Source: Candidatus Woesearchaeota archaeon (GTDB lineage Archaea > Nanobdellota > Nanobdellia > Woesearchaeales > JAFGLG01). Taken from it: DNA of 64,000 bases. A program made the translations under genes and the position numbers. Where the stretch lies: positions 184,973-248,972 of the forward strand of contig JAFGLG010000007.1 of the NCBI GenBank assembly GCA_016928155.1. Direction: 5' to 3'. Positions within the stretch are counted from its first letter, which is position 1. Each line of letters begins with the position of its first letter. The notes beneath the pieces are model-generated. The model was not told the DNA's origin, made no database searches, and worked only from the letters and a program-made list of their open reading frames with translations. Of this stretch, positions 50,812-60,456 are shown piece by piece.

Positions 50812-51186
50812 TTAATTCGTCCTTATGTATACAAGATCAACATCATCGATGATATGATCATCCAAGCTGCACACAACACTGAACTCTTCCCCTTCAGGGA
50901 CCGTGATATGGGCAAGCTGATTCTGCGTCGAGTACCAGCCTGGCTGGAAATCCACAACCCCATGACCCTCATCCTTCAGAACCTGCTTTGCCAGATCCTG
51001 ATCCTTCGTATTGAACCTGACAAGGACCTTGCCAGGGGTGAAATCGATGCCCGGTTTAAGGGACTGCAGACCCTTCTCGCATGACGACGATGATCTGCCT
51101 GAAAAAACCGAATCAGATGAATGCGTCGAAGCGTCGGGACTGCATCCGGCCAGCAGCAAAACAACGATAAAAATGAAGCATCTCAT
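50812..51186 (-). CDS. Lipoprotein with protease-prodomain-like fold
   Basis: 124 aa. Lipobox LLLAGC, a Ser-rich stretch, then PGKVLVRFNTKDQDLAKQVLKDEG, which resembles the N-terminal prodomain of fervidolysin-type subtilases. No protease domain follows, so it might act as a stand-alone inhibitor or chaperone. It lies 4 nt downstream of the large NEW3-type protein gene. Confidence 0.6.
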   Translation of the reverse strand: MRCFIFIVVLLLAGCSPDASTHSSDSVFSGRSSSSCEKGLQSLKPGIDFTPGKVLVRFNTKDQDLAKQVLKDEGHGVVDFQPGWYSTQNQLAHITVPEGEEFSVVCSLDDHIIDDVDLVYIRTN

Positions 51187-51190
51187 GATC

Positions 51191-52660
51191 TCAGCTCTCG
51201 ATGCTCAATGGATTCGAATATGATTTCAGAACCTTGTCGCCGTCCCTATACTTGACAAGCACAGGCTCGAGCCTGATGTTGCCGATTATGCTCAGCTTAG
51301 GCCTGATCTCATAGACCAGCAGCCTCTCCTCATAAGGATCAAGTATGTCAAACTTCCACTCCACAATCCTTCCCTCCTTTGCATGTGAATAGGTCTTGTC
51401 AGGCTTGACTACTCCGGGGCTTTCCGAAAGCTCGATGCTGACTAGCTCATTCACACGGTCTATGACCCTTACATCCTCAAAGGGCTTGTTCCTCCTGTTT
51501 TTTAAGATAATCATGACTTTCACAGACGAGACAGCGCCTCCCTGCCTCGAGATCTCATGCGCATTCTTTATGACGATGACAGGATCCTTCATCATGAAAT
51601 AGAACAGAAAGACAAGCAGCAGCACAACGAGCACAACAGCTGGGATCAAGTAAGATGTGGTGACTGTGAGTGTGGCGGTCTCATTCGGCTTGAGAGTCAG
51701 CTCCCATTCATATGCCTCGACGCTATTCTTTTCCACGATAGAAGAAGACGGATCAGTCCTGGTGAATATCTTCCTGAATCCCGGGGTGACATAGCTGACC
51801 TTCTCTGTCTTCTCTATATTGCCATTGTTCTTCACAGTTATGACAGTCGAATGTGAGACGATCCCTTTCTCAGACTCGCTCCTGAGCTCGAAGCTCGGCA
51901 GGAAAGGCAGCACTTCCATCAATATTGATTCCTCCGAGACGGTCTTATTGAGATAAAAAGCTGATGCAGTCACAAGGATCTTCTGAGGCATGACATCCTC
52001 AAAGTCAAAAGTGTACTCGACAGTCTTCTGGCCATCCGGACCCAGCTCGATATAGGATTCCTTGCTGAAAAGGTCGCTCCGGAGCTCCACAAGCAGATTG
52101 GGCATGTGCAATGCATTGTTGTTCTTCAGGCTTATCTTAACCGAAAACTTCTTGGATGTATCGATGAAACCAGGAGAAGATATCGATAGGGTCACATTCG
52201 GATCATATTTCGGGGATTCCCTGAAGACCCTGACATTGAGCAGGATTTCGCTCTTCTCACCTGTAACAGAGGACTCAAGCCCGATGATCAGCTTATGGAT
52301 GCCGAGACTGATGTTGCCATTGGAATTGAGCTTGAGGATAAACTCCTTGGTCTCGTCCGGCTTCAATGTGATGCCTGTTGTCATGAAATACACAGGATCT
52401 GTCATGGGGCTGAACTTGCCTATGTAGTCAGTCACGAAATAGAAATCAAGGTCCTCCTCCTTGGCAGTAGGATTGTAGACAGACATGCTGAAAAGGGCTT
52501 CTTCCCCCTGCATGATTGAATCCTTTATCGGGGTGAATTCTATCCTGACCTCCCCGCCGCTGGAGGCATGAGGCGAGATTATCACCTGTGCAGATGCAGA
52601 GAACAGAGCACATAACAATGTACAGAACAAAATTATCAGCAACCCCTTTTTTGGCATCAT
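51191..52660 (-). CDS. Secreted multi-domain protein with C-terminal membrane anchor region
   Basis: 489 aa. Signal peptide (1-24), several NEW3/COG1470-type beta-sandwich repeats (about 30-330), a membrane helix near 340-362 (SYLIPAVVLVVLLLVFLFYF) and a further 125-residue domain. The topology implies an outer surface part and an inner part. Its role is unknown; related proteins support S-layer or glycan interactions. GGTGATATG precedes the start. Confidence 0.75.
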   Translation of the reverse strand: MMPKKGLLIILFCTLLCALFSASAQVIISPHASSGGEVRIEFTPIKDSIMQGEEALFSMSVYNPTAKEEDLDFYFVTDYIGKFSPMTDPVYFMTTGITLKPDETKEFILKLNSNGNISLGIHKLIIGLESSVTGEKSEILLNVRVFRESPKYDPNVTLSISSPGFIDTSKKFSVKISLKNNNALHMPNLLVELRSDLFSKESYIELGPDGQKTVEYTFDFEDVMPQKILVTASAFYLNKTVSEESILMEVLPFLPSFELRSESEKGIVSHSTVITVKNNGNIEKTEKVSYVTPGFRKIFTRTDPSSSIVEKNSVEAYEWELTLKPNETATLTVTTSYLIPAVVLVVLLLVFLFYFMMKDPVIVIKNAHEISRQGGAVSSVKVMIILKNRRNKPFEDVRVIDRVNELVSIELSESPGVVKPDKTYSHAKEGRIVEWKFDILDPYEERLLVYEIRPKLSIIGNIRLEPVLVKYRDGDKVLKSYSNPLSIES

Positions 52661-52739
52661 ATCACCTGTATAAATATCTCCCTAATATCAAAGACTGACC
52701 TCATCAAAACTAACATTCCCTAATATATAAACTTTTTTG

Positions 52740-54242
52740 CTATAAGAGGCTCCTGCCAGTCATCTCCTTTGGCTTAGGGAGCCCCATGAGATGGAGCATT
52801 GTCGGGGTTATATCACTTATGCCCCCCTTTTTCAAGGAGGCCTTATGGCTGAATCTCCCTGAAACCAGGATAAAAGGCACATCATTCATGGTATGGGTGG
52901 TCTGATGTGGGCCTGACATCTCTTCTGCATTGCCGTGGTCTGCTGTGACAATTATTGTCCCATCCAGTGATAAAATCTCACCCACGACCTTCTTCAGGCA
53001 GATATCCAAGGTTTCCACTGCCTCAATGGCTGCTTTGAGGGAGCCTGTATGGCCCACCATATCTGCATTGGCATAGTTCATCACAATGACATCATATCTC
53101 TTCTTCCTTATCTCCCTGATGACCCTGTCTGTGGTCAGGTATGCGGACATCTCAGGCTTCTGGTCATAAGTGGTGACTTTCGGGCTGGGTATGATTATCC
53201 TGTCCTCCCCGGGCCAGGCCTTCTGCCTCTGCCCGTCGAAGAAGAATGTGACATGGACGAATTTCTCTGTCTCGGCAATCTTCAGCTGCCTGAAGCCTTT
53301 TTTTGAGATGAATTCTGAGAATGTGTTCCTCAGCTCTATCTGAGGTATGATAACCGGGAGCCTGAACTTATCATCATACTCGCACATGCAGTAATATTCC
53401 ACATCAACTTTCTTCCTCCTGAAATCGTCAAACCTGCTGTCGACAAAAGCATGAGTGAGCTGCCGCGCCCTGTCTGAGCGGAAATTGAAGAAGATGATGG
53501 TGTCATTGTCCCTGATGCCCCTGAACCCGTCAATAAACCCCGGCTCTATGAACTCATCAGTGATTCCTCTGTTATATGAATCCTGTATGGCCTCAATCGG
53601 ATCTGCAAACATCTTCCCTTTGAGACTGACAAGGCAGTCATAGGCTTTTTTCTCGCGCTTCCATCTCCTGTCCCTGTCCATCGAATAGAACCTGCCCATT
53701 ATCGTGGATATCTTGGCGTCTATCCTGTTCTTCCTGATGAAATCCATGAGCTGCCCCATATATCTGATCCCTGATGTTGTCCGGGTATCCCTCCCATCCA
53801 TGAAGCAGTGGATGCAGATATTTCTGACATTGAGCTTCTTTGCCTGCTTCAATATCGCAAAAAGATGGGTGATGTGGGAGTGGACTCCGCCGTCTGACAA
53901 TAAGCCCATGAGATGTAGTGTGCCTTTGGTCTCTCTCAAGGCCCTGTTAAGCACCCTGTTCCTGAAGAATGAGCCGTCCTTGATTGCATTGGAGATGCGG
54001 GTCATGTCCTGATAGACAATCCTACCCGCTCCGATATTGAGATGATTCACCTCAGAGTTGCCTATGAATCCTCTCGGCAGTCCCACAGCCTCTCCTGCGG
54101 CTGCAAGATACCTGTTCGGATATTTTTTGAACAGGGAACTGATGAAAGGAGCTTTTGCCAGGGCAATCGCATTGTCCTTCCTTGCAGACCTGTGGCCGAA
54201 ACCGTCAAGGATGACAAGCATCAATGGATTCCTGAGTTTCAT
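52740..54242 (-). CDS. gpmI: 2,3-bisphosphoglycerate-independent phosphoglycerate mutase
   Basis: About 500 aa, bacterial-type iPGM. The Mn2+ sites and catalytic Ser are visible: LVILDGFGHR, GNSEVNHLNIGAGR, CFMDGRDTR, NYANADMVGHTG and ITADHGNAEEM. It interconverts 3- and 2-phosphoglycerate. The frame extends to ATG 54263, overlapping the enolase stop by 7 nt; ATG 54242 follows GGTGGGAG and gives the usual N-terminus. Both glycolytic genes lie in one operon. Confidence 0.94.
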   Translation of the reverse strand: MKLRNPLMLVILDGFGHRSARKDNAIALAKAPFISSLFKKYPNRYLAAAGEAVGLPRGFIGNSEVNHLNIGAGRIVYQDMTRISNAIKDGSFFRNRVLNRALRETKGTLHLMGLLSDGGVHSHITHLFAILKQAKKLNVRNICIHCFMDGRDTRTTSGIRYMGQLMDFIRKNRIDAKISTIMGRFYSMDRDRRWKREKKAYDCLVSLKGKMFADPIEAIQDSYNRGITDEFIEPGFIDGFRGIRDNDTIIFFNFRSDRARQLTHAFVDSRFDDFRRKKVDVEYYCMCEYDDKFRLPVIIPQIELRNTFSEFISKKGFRQLKIAETEKFVHVTFFFDGQRQKAWPGEDRIIIPSPKVTTYDQKPEMSAYLTTDRVIREIRKKRYDVIVMNYANADMVGHTGSLKAAIEAVETLDICLKKVVGEILSLDGTIIVTADHGNAEEMSGPHQTTHTMNDVPFILVSGRFSHKASLKKGGISDITPTMLHLMGLPKPKEMTGRSLL

Positions 54243-54256
54243 ATCTCCCACCACTT

Positions 54257-55507
54257 TCACCATTTGGCATATTTTGCATTCGCTCCGAGCTGCTCCTCAA
54301 TCCTGATGAGCCTGTTGTACTTCGCAGTCCTCTCACCGCGGCAGGGAGCGCCGAGCTTGATCTGGCCGCAACCGAGGCCTGCTGCCAGGTCAGCGATGAA
54401 TGTATCTTCAGTCTCGCCGCTCCTATGGCTGACCATAACCTTCCACTTCGCCTTAGCAGCCATCCTCGCTGATTCCAGGGCCTCGCTAAGGGTGCCTATC
54501 TGGTTGACCTTGAGCAGCAATGCATTGCATAGCCTGTTGTCGATAGCCATCTTCACCCTGTGGGGATTGGAGACAGTGAGGTCGTCGCCGACAATCTGAA
54601 TATTCGTCTTCTTCATAAGGGCCTGGAATGGCGGGAAATCATCCTGGTCAAAAGGGTCCTCTATCGATATCACAGGATACTGCTTCGCAAGGCGCAGGTA
54701 GAGATTCAGCATCTGGATAGAGTTATACTGCTTGTCCATCTTGTAGATGCCTCCTGCATAGAACTCTGAAGCCGCTATATCCATCGCTATCCTGACCTCT
54801 TTCGAATACCCGTTCTCTGCGATGGCGTTGTCAATCATGCGCAACGCTTCTTCTGGATCCTCGATCGGAGGCGCAAAGCCGCCTTCGTCGCCGACATTTA
54901 TTGCATTCCTTCCATACTTCATCTGGATAATGCTCTTGAGGGTGTGATATATCTCAGACACGGCCTGCACGCCCTCGCTGAAGCTCCTTGTCTTGACAGG
55001 GCATATCATGAACTCCTGGAAAGGCAGCTTGTTCCCTGCGTGCTTCCCGCCGTTGATTATGTTGCAGAAAGGCACCGGAAGCATCACCTTCTTCGAGCCA
55101 GAAAGCCTGTTGAGATATGAATAAAGGGGCTTGCCTGAGGCATTGGCAGCGCACACAGCACCGGCCATCGAGACACCAAGCATGGCATTCGCGCCGAGCT
55201 TGGACTTGTTCTTGGTATCATCAAGGTCTATCATCACCTTGTCTATCCTCTCCTGCTTCCTCACGTCGAGACCCTTGAGCTTCTTGGAGATCTTTTCGAC
55301 ATTGGCAATGGCCTTGAGCACACCATTACCATGGAATTTCCGGTTATGATCCCTGAGCTCATGCGCCTCATAGACACCTGTGCTGGCGCCGCTTGGCACA
55401 GCAGCCCTGCCCACAGACTTGCTGCAGAGAACATCGACCTCAATGGTGGGATTTCCTCTGGAATCAAGAATCTCGCGCGCTAAAATCCTCTTTATCCTGA
55501 ATGGCAT
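54257..55507 (-). CDS. eno: Enolase
   Basis: 416 aa. ARQILDSRGNPT-type N-terminus (AREILDSRGNPTIEVDV), SGASTGVYEAHELRD, GDEGGFAPP, SIEDPFDQDD, GDDLTVSNP and the SHRSGETEDTFIADLA catalytic loop are all present. It converts 2-phosphoglycerate to PEP directly after GpmI, and the two are co-encoded. Confidence 0.97.
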   Translation of the reverse strand: MPFRIKRILAREILDSRGNPTIEVDVLCSKSVGRAAVPSGASTGVYEAHELRDHNRKFHGNGVLKAIANVEKISKKLKGLDVRKQERIDKVMIDLDDTKNKSKLGANAMLGVSMAGAVCAANASGKPLYSYLNRLSGSKKVMLPVPFCNIINGGKHAGNKLPFQEFMICPVKTRSFSEGVQAVSEIYHTLKSIIQMKYGRNAINVGDEGGFAPPIEDPEEALRMIDNAIAENGYSKEVRIAMDIAASEFYAGGIYKMDKQYNSIQMLNLYLRLAKQYPVISIEDPFDQDDFPPFQALMKKTNIQIVGDDLTVSNPHRVKMAIDNRLCNALLLKVNQIGTLSEALESARMAAKAKWKVMVSHRSGETEDTFIADLAAGLGCGQIKLGAPCRGERTAKYNRLIRIEEQLGANAKYAKW

Positions 55508-55680
55508 GAACTCACCCCTTTTTAGCCATTTGTTTCTGGAATCTCAATAATTTCTATATGAAAAATATTTTACCACTATTATAAATAATTATTGGGGGTT
55601 AAATTAGGAGCTCATAGTAGTAAATATATTGGTGAAATTTATAAATATATGCGGATTCCTCAAAAATCGGCCTATCCAAA

Positions 55681-56442
55681 ATGGTACAATTCCTAAGCCA
55701 AAAGCAAGAATATCTGGACAATTTCAGGAAGTCAGTAATAAGATCCTATTCAAGCCCTGAGGAGGTCAGACTCTATCAGGAAGAGCTTGAAAGAGGACTT
55801 TCCAGGACTGAAAAAGCAGCCTGCAGAAGATATCTCAAACCAGGAGATGCAGTGCTTGATATAGGGTGCGGAGCAGGAAGAGAAGCTATGCAGATCACAG
55901 ATATCTGCTCGAGACTTGACTGCATCGACCTCTCTTTTCCCATGGCAGCAGCTGCCAGGAATAATCTTGACGGGAGAGCGACAGTCCTGAACTGCGACTG
56001 CACAAGCCTGCCCTATGCCGACGGATCATATGACGCAGTGCTGATGTTCAACAAGGTACTGAGCCTTGTCCCCGGCAAAGAAGGGAGGATGAAAGCGCTG
56101 GCTGAAGCAAACAGGGTCCTCAAGCCCGACGGCTATCTGATAGCTGAAGTTGTCGAGGCGAATTTCACTGAGTCACTGCTGAGACCGATCAGCCCCATAC
56201 TGTTCTTCGATTTCCAGGTAGGCGACAAGATAATAAACAGCATGCACTACAGGACGACCTCGACAGGGATATATGTCCATTCCTTCACAGGCAACGAGAT
56301 CCTGAGCGCAACTTCAGGTGCAGGTTTCAGGTTCGAGAGGAGACTTGAATCAATCCTCGACTGGCTTATGGGAACAGAGAGTGTCCTGGTATTCCGGAAA
56401 ATGCATGATAACCACCAGAAAATGAATGAGAACCAGCGATAA
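55681..56442 (+). CDS. Class I SAM-dependent methyltransferase
   Basis: 253 aa. VLDIGCGAGREAMQI (motif I, about 59), LDCIDLSFPMAAAAR (motif II), YDAVLMFNKVLSLVPG and LKPDGYLIAEV (post motif). The substrate is unknown. A TATA-like aaatttataaatat lies about 35 nt before the ATG. It is transcribed away from the glycolytic operon. Confidence 0.9.
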   Translation: MVQFLSQKQEYLDNFRKSVIRSYSSPEEVRLYQEELERGLSRTEKAACRRYLKPGDAVLDIGCGAGREAMQITDICSRLDCIDLSFPMAAAARNNLDGRATVLNCDCTSLPYADGSYDAVLMFNKVLSLVPGKEGRMKALAEANRVLKPDGYLIAEVVEANFTESLLRPISPILFFDFQVGDKIINSMHYRTTSTGIYVHSFTGNEILSATSGAGFRFERRLESILDWLMGTESVLVFRKMHDNHQKMNENQR

Positions 56443-56484
56443 TAACCCTCATTAGGGGCGGTCGCAATCATCAGCACCATCGCG

Positions 56485-57249
56485 CTATCCTATATACTCC
56501 ATCTCTTTCCCTTCCTTCATGCCCTTGATCCTGTTCAGGCCCTTGATCTTCCTCATCTCATTCTCAATCTCCTTTATCTCCTTGTTGAGCTCGCTGAGAT
56601 TCAGGCCTAAAGAGAGCTTCTTGTTGAGTATCTTCATGACTTCCCTCGCTCCCTTGATGCCGAGATACATGGGGTGGCCGTAGGTCTCTGCAAGGAGAGC
56701 GATTGCGTCGATACCCTGTCTCTCTGCGAGCCCTATCAGGAGCCCTGTGACGCCGACAATCGGGCCTATCTTGCCATAGCTCTTGGGATTGAGTGAGGTG
56801 GATCTGCAGTACTTATCCAGTATCCTTTTGCTGTTCGCAGTCGCGAAAACCACGGGGCTCCTGGGCACTGTGGGGAGGCCGATGCCGCCCATAGTGATGA
56901 TCTCTGTGCAGCCCATCCTCTTCAGCATGTCGATTATGGTCTCGCTGAACTCATAGCTTGATTCCTCATTCACAGGCTGGACATCCCCTGCGAGGAACAG
57001 GAAGTCCCTGCCCTTTATCCTCTTGTGGTATATCTCTATCGAGGGAAGCTCGACGAGATTCTCCTCATTTATGTAGACAGACGGAGGGAATGAATGAGAG
57101 ACAAGGTCGATGACCTTCCTCGCCTCAAGCTTGTCGACTATGAAATCTATGGTTATCTTGCCGACATTGCCTATGCCGGGCAGGCCCTCGATAAGCACCG
57201 GCCTGCTCAATTTCGGGAAATCCCTGACCTTCTGAAGCTTCCATGTCAT
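56485..57249 (-). CDS. PAC2-family proteasome assembly chaperone-like protein
   Basis: 254 aa. RPVLIEGLPGIGNVGKITIDF near the N-terminus and GCTEIITMGGIGLPT, then GKIGPIVGVTGLLIGLAERQG match the PAC2/PbaB family. It overlaps the nop10 stop by 4 nt in the conserved archaeal L44e-S27e-aIF2a-Nop10-PAC2 order. Confidence 0.92.
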   Translation of the reverse strand: MTWKLQKVRDFPKLSRPVLIEGLPGIGNVGKITIDFIVDKLEARKVIDLVSHSFPPSVYINEENLVELPSIEIYHKRIKGRDFLFLAGDVQPVNEESSYEFSETIIDMLKRMGCTEIITMGGIGLPTVPRSPVVFATANSKRILDKYCRSTSLNPKSYGKIGPIVGVTGLLIGLAERQGIDAIALLAETYGHPMYLGIKGAREVMKILNKKLSLGLNLSELNKEIKEIENEMRKIKGLNRIKGMKEGKEMEYIG

Positions 57250-57422
57250 AAGAACCCCCTCTGCTTCAGCTCCGGCTCCTTGACTTTCCTGCGATAGCGC
57301 CCGTAAGCGTCCTCAGGGCTGTACTTCGGCGGCCTGGGTGTGACAGCCTTCGAACCGCAAGAGCAGGTCTCAGACATGGTGTAAGCGCCGCATCCTGTGC
57401 ACTTGAGTATGTGTCTTGCCAT
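57246..57422 (-). CDS. nop10: H/ACA RNP component Nop10
   Basis: 58 aa. CTGCGAYTMSETCSCGSK zinc ribbon and TPRPPKYSPEDAYGRYRRKVK are standard. It supports Cbf5 in pseudouridine synthesis. ATG 57422 (MARHILKC) is the family start; the frame also opens at 57431, within the end of aIF2a. Confidence 0.96.
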   Translation of the reverse strand: MARHILKCTGCGAYTMSETCSCGSKAVTPRPPKYSPEDAYGRYRRKVKEPELKQRGFL

Positions 57423-57427
57423 GACAA

Positions 57428-58210
57428 TCAAGCCTTGACCTTGCGCTCAAAGACGAATTCTCCACCTTTCTTGACGAGGTATTTCTCGATGGCTGACGTG
57501 GAATGACCAAGGACTTTCTCAGCCTCCTTGTAGTTAGAATGGGTGACTGTGATGCCGAACCTGCCGCCGCCCGCATACCTGATCGAGGTGTGGTCGTCAA
57601 GCCCTTTCTTCGCAGCCTCCTTTATTATGCTCAGCCCGTCTGGATCATATGACCTGAGCTTCAATGTGCCTGTTATCGTGACCTGAGGCGGCTTTATCCT
57701 CTGCTTTATGAGAGGGATGAGCACGTCGAGGACCTTCCTGTCAATGCCATACCTGTCAAGAGCCTTCTCGTCGTAGATCGCTTCCTCGAAGGCGTCATGG
57801 AGACTGTCCACGGATTTGTATATCCTCGGTGTTATCTCATCATAGAGCTTATTGAAGTCCTTCTTGAGCTCCTTTGCCGCGAATTCTATTATCTTCTCTG
57901 ACTTCTGCTCGAGCTTGATCTGGTTAGACTTGAAGCGCTTCTCTGACTCATTGACCCTCCTGAGCGAGAGGTCAATATGGTTCCTCTCATGGTCTATCCT
58001 GAGTATCTTGCAGATGACTGTCTTGCCCTCCTTGACAAAATCGCCGAGATTCCTTATCCTTCCAGGGCTCACTTCAGAGATGTGTATCATGCCCTGCCTC
58101 TCGTATTCATGGATATTGCAGAAAACAGAATGATGGTACACTTTCGTGACTGTGCAAAGGACTAATTCTCCTTCCTCGGGAAGACCTTCCCTTTTCCTAA
58201 GCAAAGCCAT
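57428..58210 (-). CDS. Translation initiation factor aIF2 alpha subunit
   Basis: 260 aa. N-terminal S1 domain (GELVLCTVTKVYHHSVFCNIHEY, HISEVSPGRIRNLGDFVKEG), helical middle domain and C-terminal alpha/beta domain (VTITGTLKLRSYDPDGLSIIKEA). It binds initiator tRNA with the beta and gamma subunits. Confidence 0.96.
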   Translation of the reverse strand: MALLRKREGLPEEGELVLCTVTKVYHHSVFCNIHEYERQGMIHISEVSPGRIRNLGDFVKEGKTVICKILRIDHERNHIDLSLRRVNESEKRFKSNQIKLEQKSEKIIEFAAKELKKDFNKLYDEITPRIYKSVDSLHDAFEEAIYDEKALDRYGIDRKVLDVLIPLIKQRIKPPQVTITGTLKLRSYDPDGLSIIKEAAKKGLDDHTSIRYAGGGRFGITVTHSNYKEAEKVLGHSTSAIEKYLVKKGGEFVFERKVKA

Positions 58211-58222
58211 TTTTGAGAATTA

Positions 58223-58396
58223 TCATTCAAGAACTTCAAGGATCCTGGCCTTGACCCTCGCCTTTCCGCCGCCGGATTCAGCGAGGATTTTGCCACAAAC
58301 TAAGCAAGCTATGTTCGTGGCAGACTTACCGAATATGATCTGCTCATTCTTGCATTTTGGACATCTTACTTTTATGAACTTGCTTGTAGGCTCCAT
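58223..58396 (-). CDS. rps27e: Ribosomal protein eS27
   Basis: 57 aa, found between eL44 and aIF2a where the conserved operon order predicts it. MEPTSKFIKVRCPKCKNEQI followed by CLVCGKIL gives the four-cysteine zinc ribbon, and the C-terminus is GGKARVKARILEVLE. It starts one base after the eL44 stop codon. Confidence 0.93.
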   Translation of the reverse strand: MEPTSKFIKVRCPKCKNEQIIFGKSATNIACLVCGKILAESGGGKARVKARILEVLE

Positions 58397-58397
58397 C

Positions 58398-58706
58398 TTA
58401 GACGAACTCCACCCTCTTTGACCTGATGCCCTTCCTCTGGCTTGTCATCTTCTTGCACTCCTTGCATTCATACCTGAAGTCTGTCTTCTTGGTCTGCTTC
58501 TTGCCGTATCTCTTCCATTTGGTGAGGGCACCTTTGGAAAGCTTTCCGAGATTGCCTGAACCTCTTGCCCTGCCCCTCTTCCTCATCCTCTGCTTGGCCC
58601 CTTTTGTCAGAGAACTGGGACTCTTCTTCTTATTCTGGGCAATCTTCTGATCTGTATGCTTCCTGCAAAAAGGACAATATCTCATCTTGTGCTTTGGCAT
58701 CTTCAT
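58398..58706 (-). CDS. rpl44e: Ribosomal protein eL44
   Basis: 102 aa. MKMPKHKMRYCPFCRKHTDQ, LTKGAKQRMRKRGRARGSGN and CKECKKMTSQRKGIRSKRVEF are diagnostic; two CXXC pairs bind zinc. TTTTTTATATAACC lies about 30 nt before the start and drives the five-gene operon. Confidence 0.96.
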   Translation of the reverse strand: MKMPKHKMRYCPFCRKHTDQKIAQNKKKSPSSLTKGAKQRMRKRGRARGSGNLGKLSKGALTKWKRYGKKQTKKTDFRYECKECKKMTSQRKGIRSKRVEFV

Positions 58707-58850
58707 CTAAATCACTGGTCTGCGAAAATTAGAGGTTATATAAAAAACTTGTGTTTATAAACAAGTTTCTGACGGATAAATAGGATTTATAGAGAATTTC
58801 AGGTAAAATTCAGGTTTATAATCTTTATTATGGGTTGAAAAAATGTTATT

Positions 58851-59675
58851 TTAGCTGTTTGAGACTAATTCTGCCCTTCTCTTCTCAATCAAAACATTTG
58901 CCAGAATCTCAGGAATATTGGCCATGTCATCAGGGGAGAATGGACCATATTCTTCCAGCTCCAGACCCACAAACTTGGGCACGTGCTGGAGGAACCTCAA
59001 TGTGATGAAAGCATCCTCTTTCGGTTCTCCTGACATCCCTTCAGGCTGTGCTCCGGATCCGGCAGTCGGCATCCGGCCAGCCACAGGATCACGCACAGCT
59101 CCGGAAGAGCTGCCGGAGTCAGGAATATAATCACCGAGTGTATCCTCATCATCCTTCTCAGGTGCAGGTGTGATCTCCCTGAATATCTCAGAGAGCTTCT
59201 TCTCATCCCTGAGCCTCTCCTTCTGGTCAAAATAATTCTCAGTCTCATGGATGGACTCCTTCACTTCCCTCACTTCGATAAGCTTCTGGATTATCTCGGT
59301 CCTGAACAGAAGCAGAGTGTTGACGACAGAATCAAACAGCTGCCTCTCCTGGGGAAGGAGCGAGCCTGTGTCGATGAGCTTGGAGCCTGTCTTGGCCTTG
59401 TCAGCAGCCATCGACAGCACCTTCTTCTCTCTCCGGTCATACAATTCCCTCAGTATACGCCTGATATTGAAGAGCTGCTTCTGGGCTTTCTCCTTCTCGC
59501 CGAATGAGAATAGGTCTTCCTGGACATCATCTGCCATCATCTTCTCCTTGTCCTTCAGGTAATCAACGACATCCTTGAAGAATTCCCTGTCGAGCTTCTG
59601 GAGCTCTACCCTGGACTTCTCTCTCCTCAGAAGATCAAACAATGTCTCATAAGTGATAACAATATCCTTCTGCAT
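58851..59675 (-). CDS. GINS complex subunit (Gins15/Gins51-like)
   Basis: 274 aa. TYETLFDLLRREKSRVELQKL and the following helices form the GINS A-domain; residues about 165-215 are a disordered acidic and Gly/Ser linker; ITLRFLQHVPKFVGLELEEYG is the B-domain. A-domain first, then B-domain, is the Gins51 order. It activates MCM in replication. AAAAGGGGG precedes the ATG. Confidence 0.88.
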   Translation of the reverse strand: MQKDIVITYETLFDLLRREKSRVELQKLDREFFKDVVDYLKDKEKMMADDVQEDLFSFGEKEKAQKQLFNIRRILRELYDRREKKVLSMAADKAKTGSKLIDTGSLLPQERQLFDSVVNTLLLFRTEIIQKLIEVREVKESIHETENYFDQKERLRDEKKLSEIFREITPAPEKDDEDTLGDYIPDSGSSSGAVRDPVAGRMPTAGSGAQPEGMSGEPKEDAFITLRFLQHVPKFVGLELEEYGPFSPDDMANIPEILANVLIEKRRAELVSNS

Positions 59676-59832
59676 GATAACCCCCTTTTACCCTCAATAC
59701 AAATCTTATCGGTGTATAATAAATTTTGCGTTCCAGCAAACATATTACTGGGAAGCATGACCCCAGATGAGGAAACATTTAAATATAAATATGTATTAAT
59801 TTAGGATAAATTTATAATAAATTGTGATATTT

Positions 59833-60099
59833 ATGTCAAGACTTATCAGCAAGCATGCACCGACACTCAGGACAATCAAGATGGTAGAGAAGACAATGGA
59901 GGAGATGGACAGCATATTCTCAATTGCTGATCTCAAGAAGAGATTGCCAAAACAGGTGAACCACAACACACTGATTGAGATACTTGAATACCTGGAAGAG
60001 AGCCGGAAGATCCATGTATGTGTCAAAGGAATCACATGGATATACAATGACAGCCCGAAGATGAAGGAGGCTTTAAGGAAAGCCAAACGACATATCTAA
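59833..60099 (+). CDS. Small winged-helix-like protein
   Basis: 88 aa. Residues about 25-75 fit a winged helix (FSIADLKKRLPKQVNHNTLIEILEYLEE, then KIHVCVKGITWIYN). It could bind DNA. A TATA-like aaatttataataaa lies about 21 nt before ATG 59833. It is encoded just upstream of the broken toxin gene. Confidence 0.6.
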   Translation: MSRLISKHAPTLRTIKMVEKTMEEMDSIFSIADLKKRLPKQVNHNTLIEILEYLEESRKIHVCVKGITWIYNDSPKMKEALRKAKRHI

Positions 60100-60157
60100 A
60101 AATTCTTCAGTAATCCTCAGTGAGGATTCAAGTTCTATCTCCTGAATATGACAAAGC

Positions 60158-60411
60158 ATGACAATCCATGTAGATTATGTTGATGAGGCTGAGATAAAAT
60201 TTGATTCACTGAGGGTAATGTGATAGCAAAGAAGAAGATCCCCTATAAATATGTGGTCAAATATAATGTCAATAACCTTTCCAGAGTGAAACTGGCAAAT
60301 TTCTGGAGAAAGATATATACCCTCACAGATAATGATGGAGAGATTATTGTGCTTATTGTTGATATACTCAACCATGAGGAATACAACAAGGTTTTTGGAT
60401 ATAGAAATTAG
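60158..60411 (+). pseudogene. RelE/YafQ-type toxin remnant, frameshifted
   Basis: The 3' two thirds (KKKIPYKYVVKYNVNNL, then FWRKIYTL and ILNHEEYNKVFGYRN) match the C-terminal part of RelE-like mRNA interferases. The N-terminal part (MTIHVDYVDEAEIKFDSL) is in another frame and ends at TGA 60221, so a frameshift and probably a deletion have inactivated it. The upstream winged-helix gene may have been its partner, though typical antitoxin features are not clear. Confidence 0.5.
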
Positions 60412-60456
60412 GTGTTTTACTAGTATTATCCTTTTCCTTGCTAATTCTGTGGCAGG

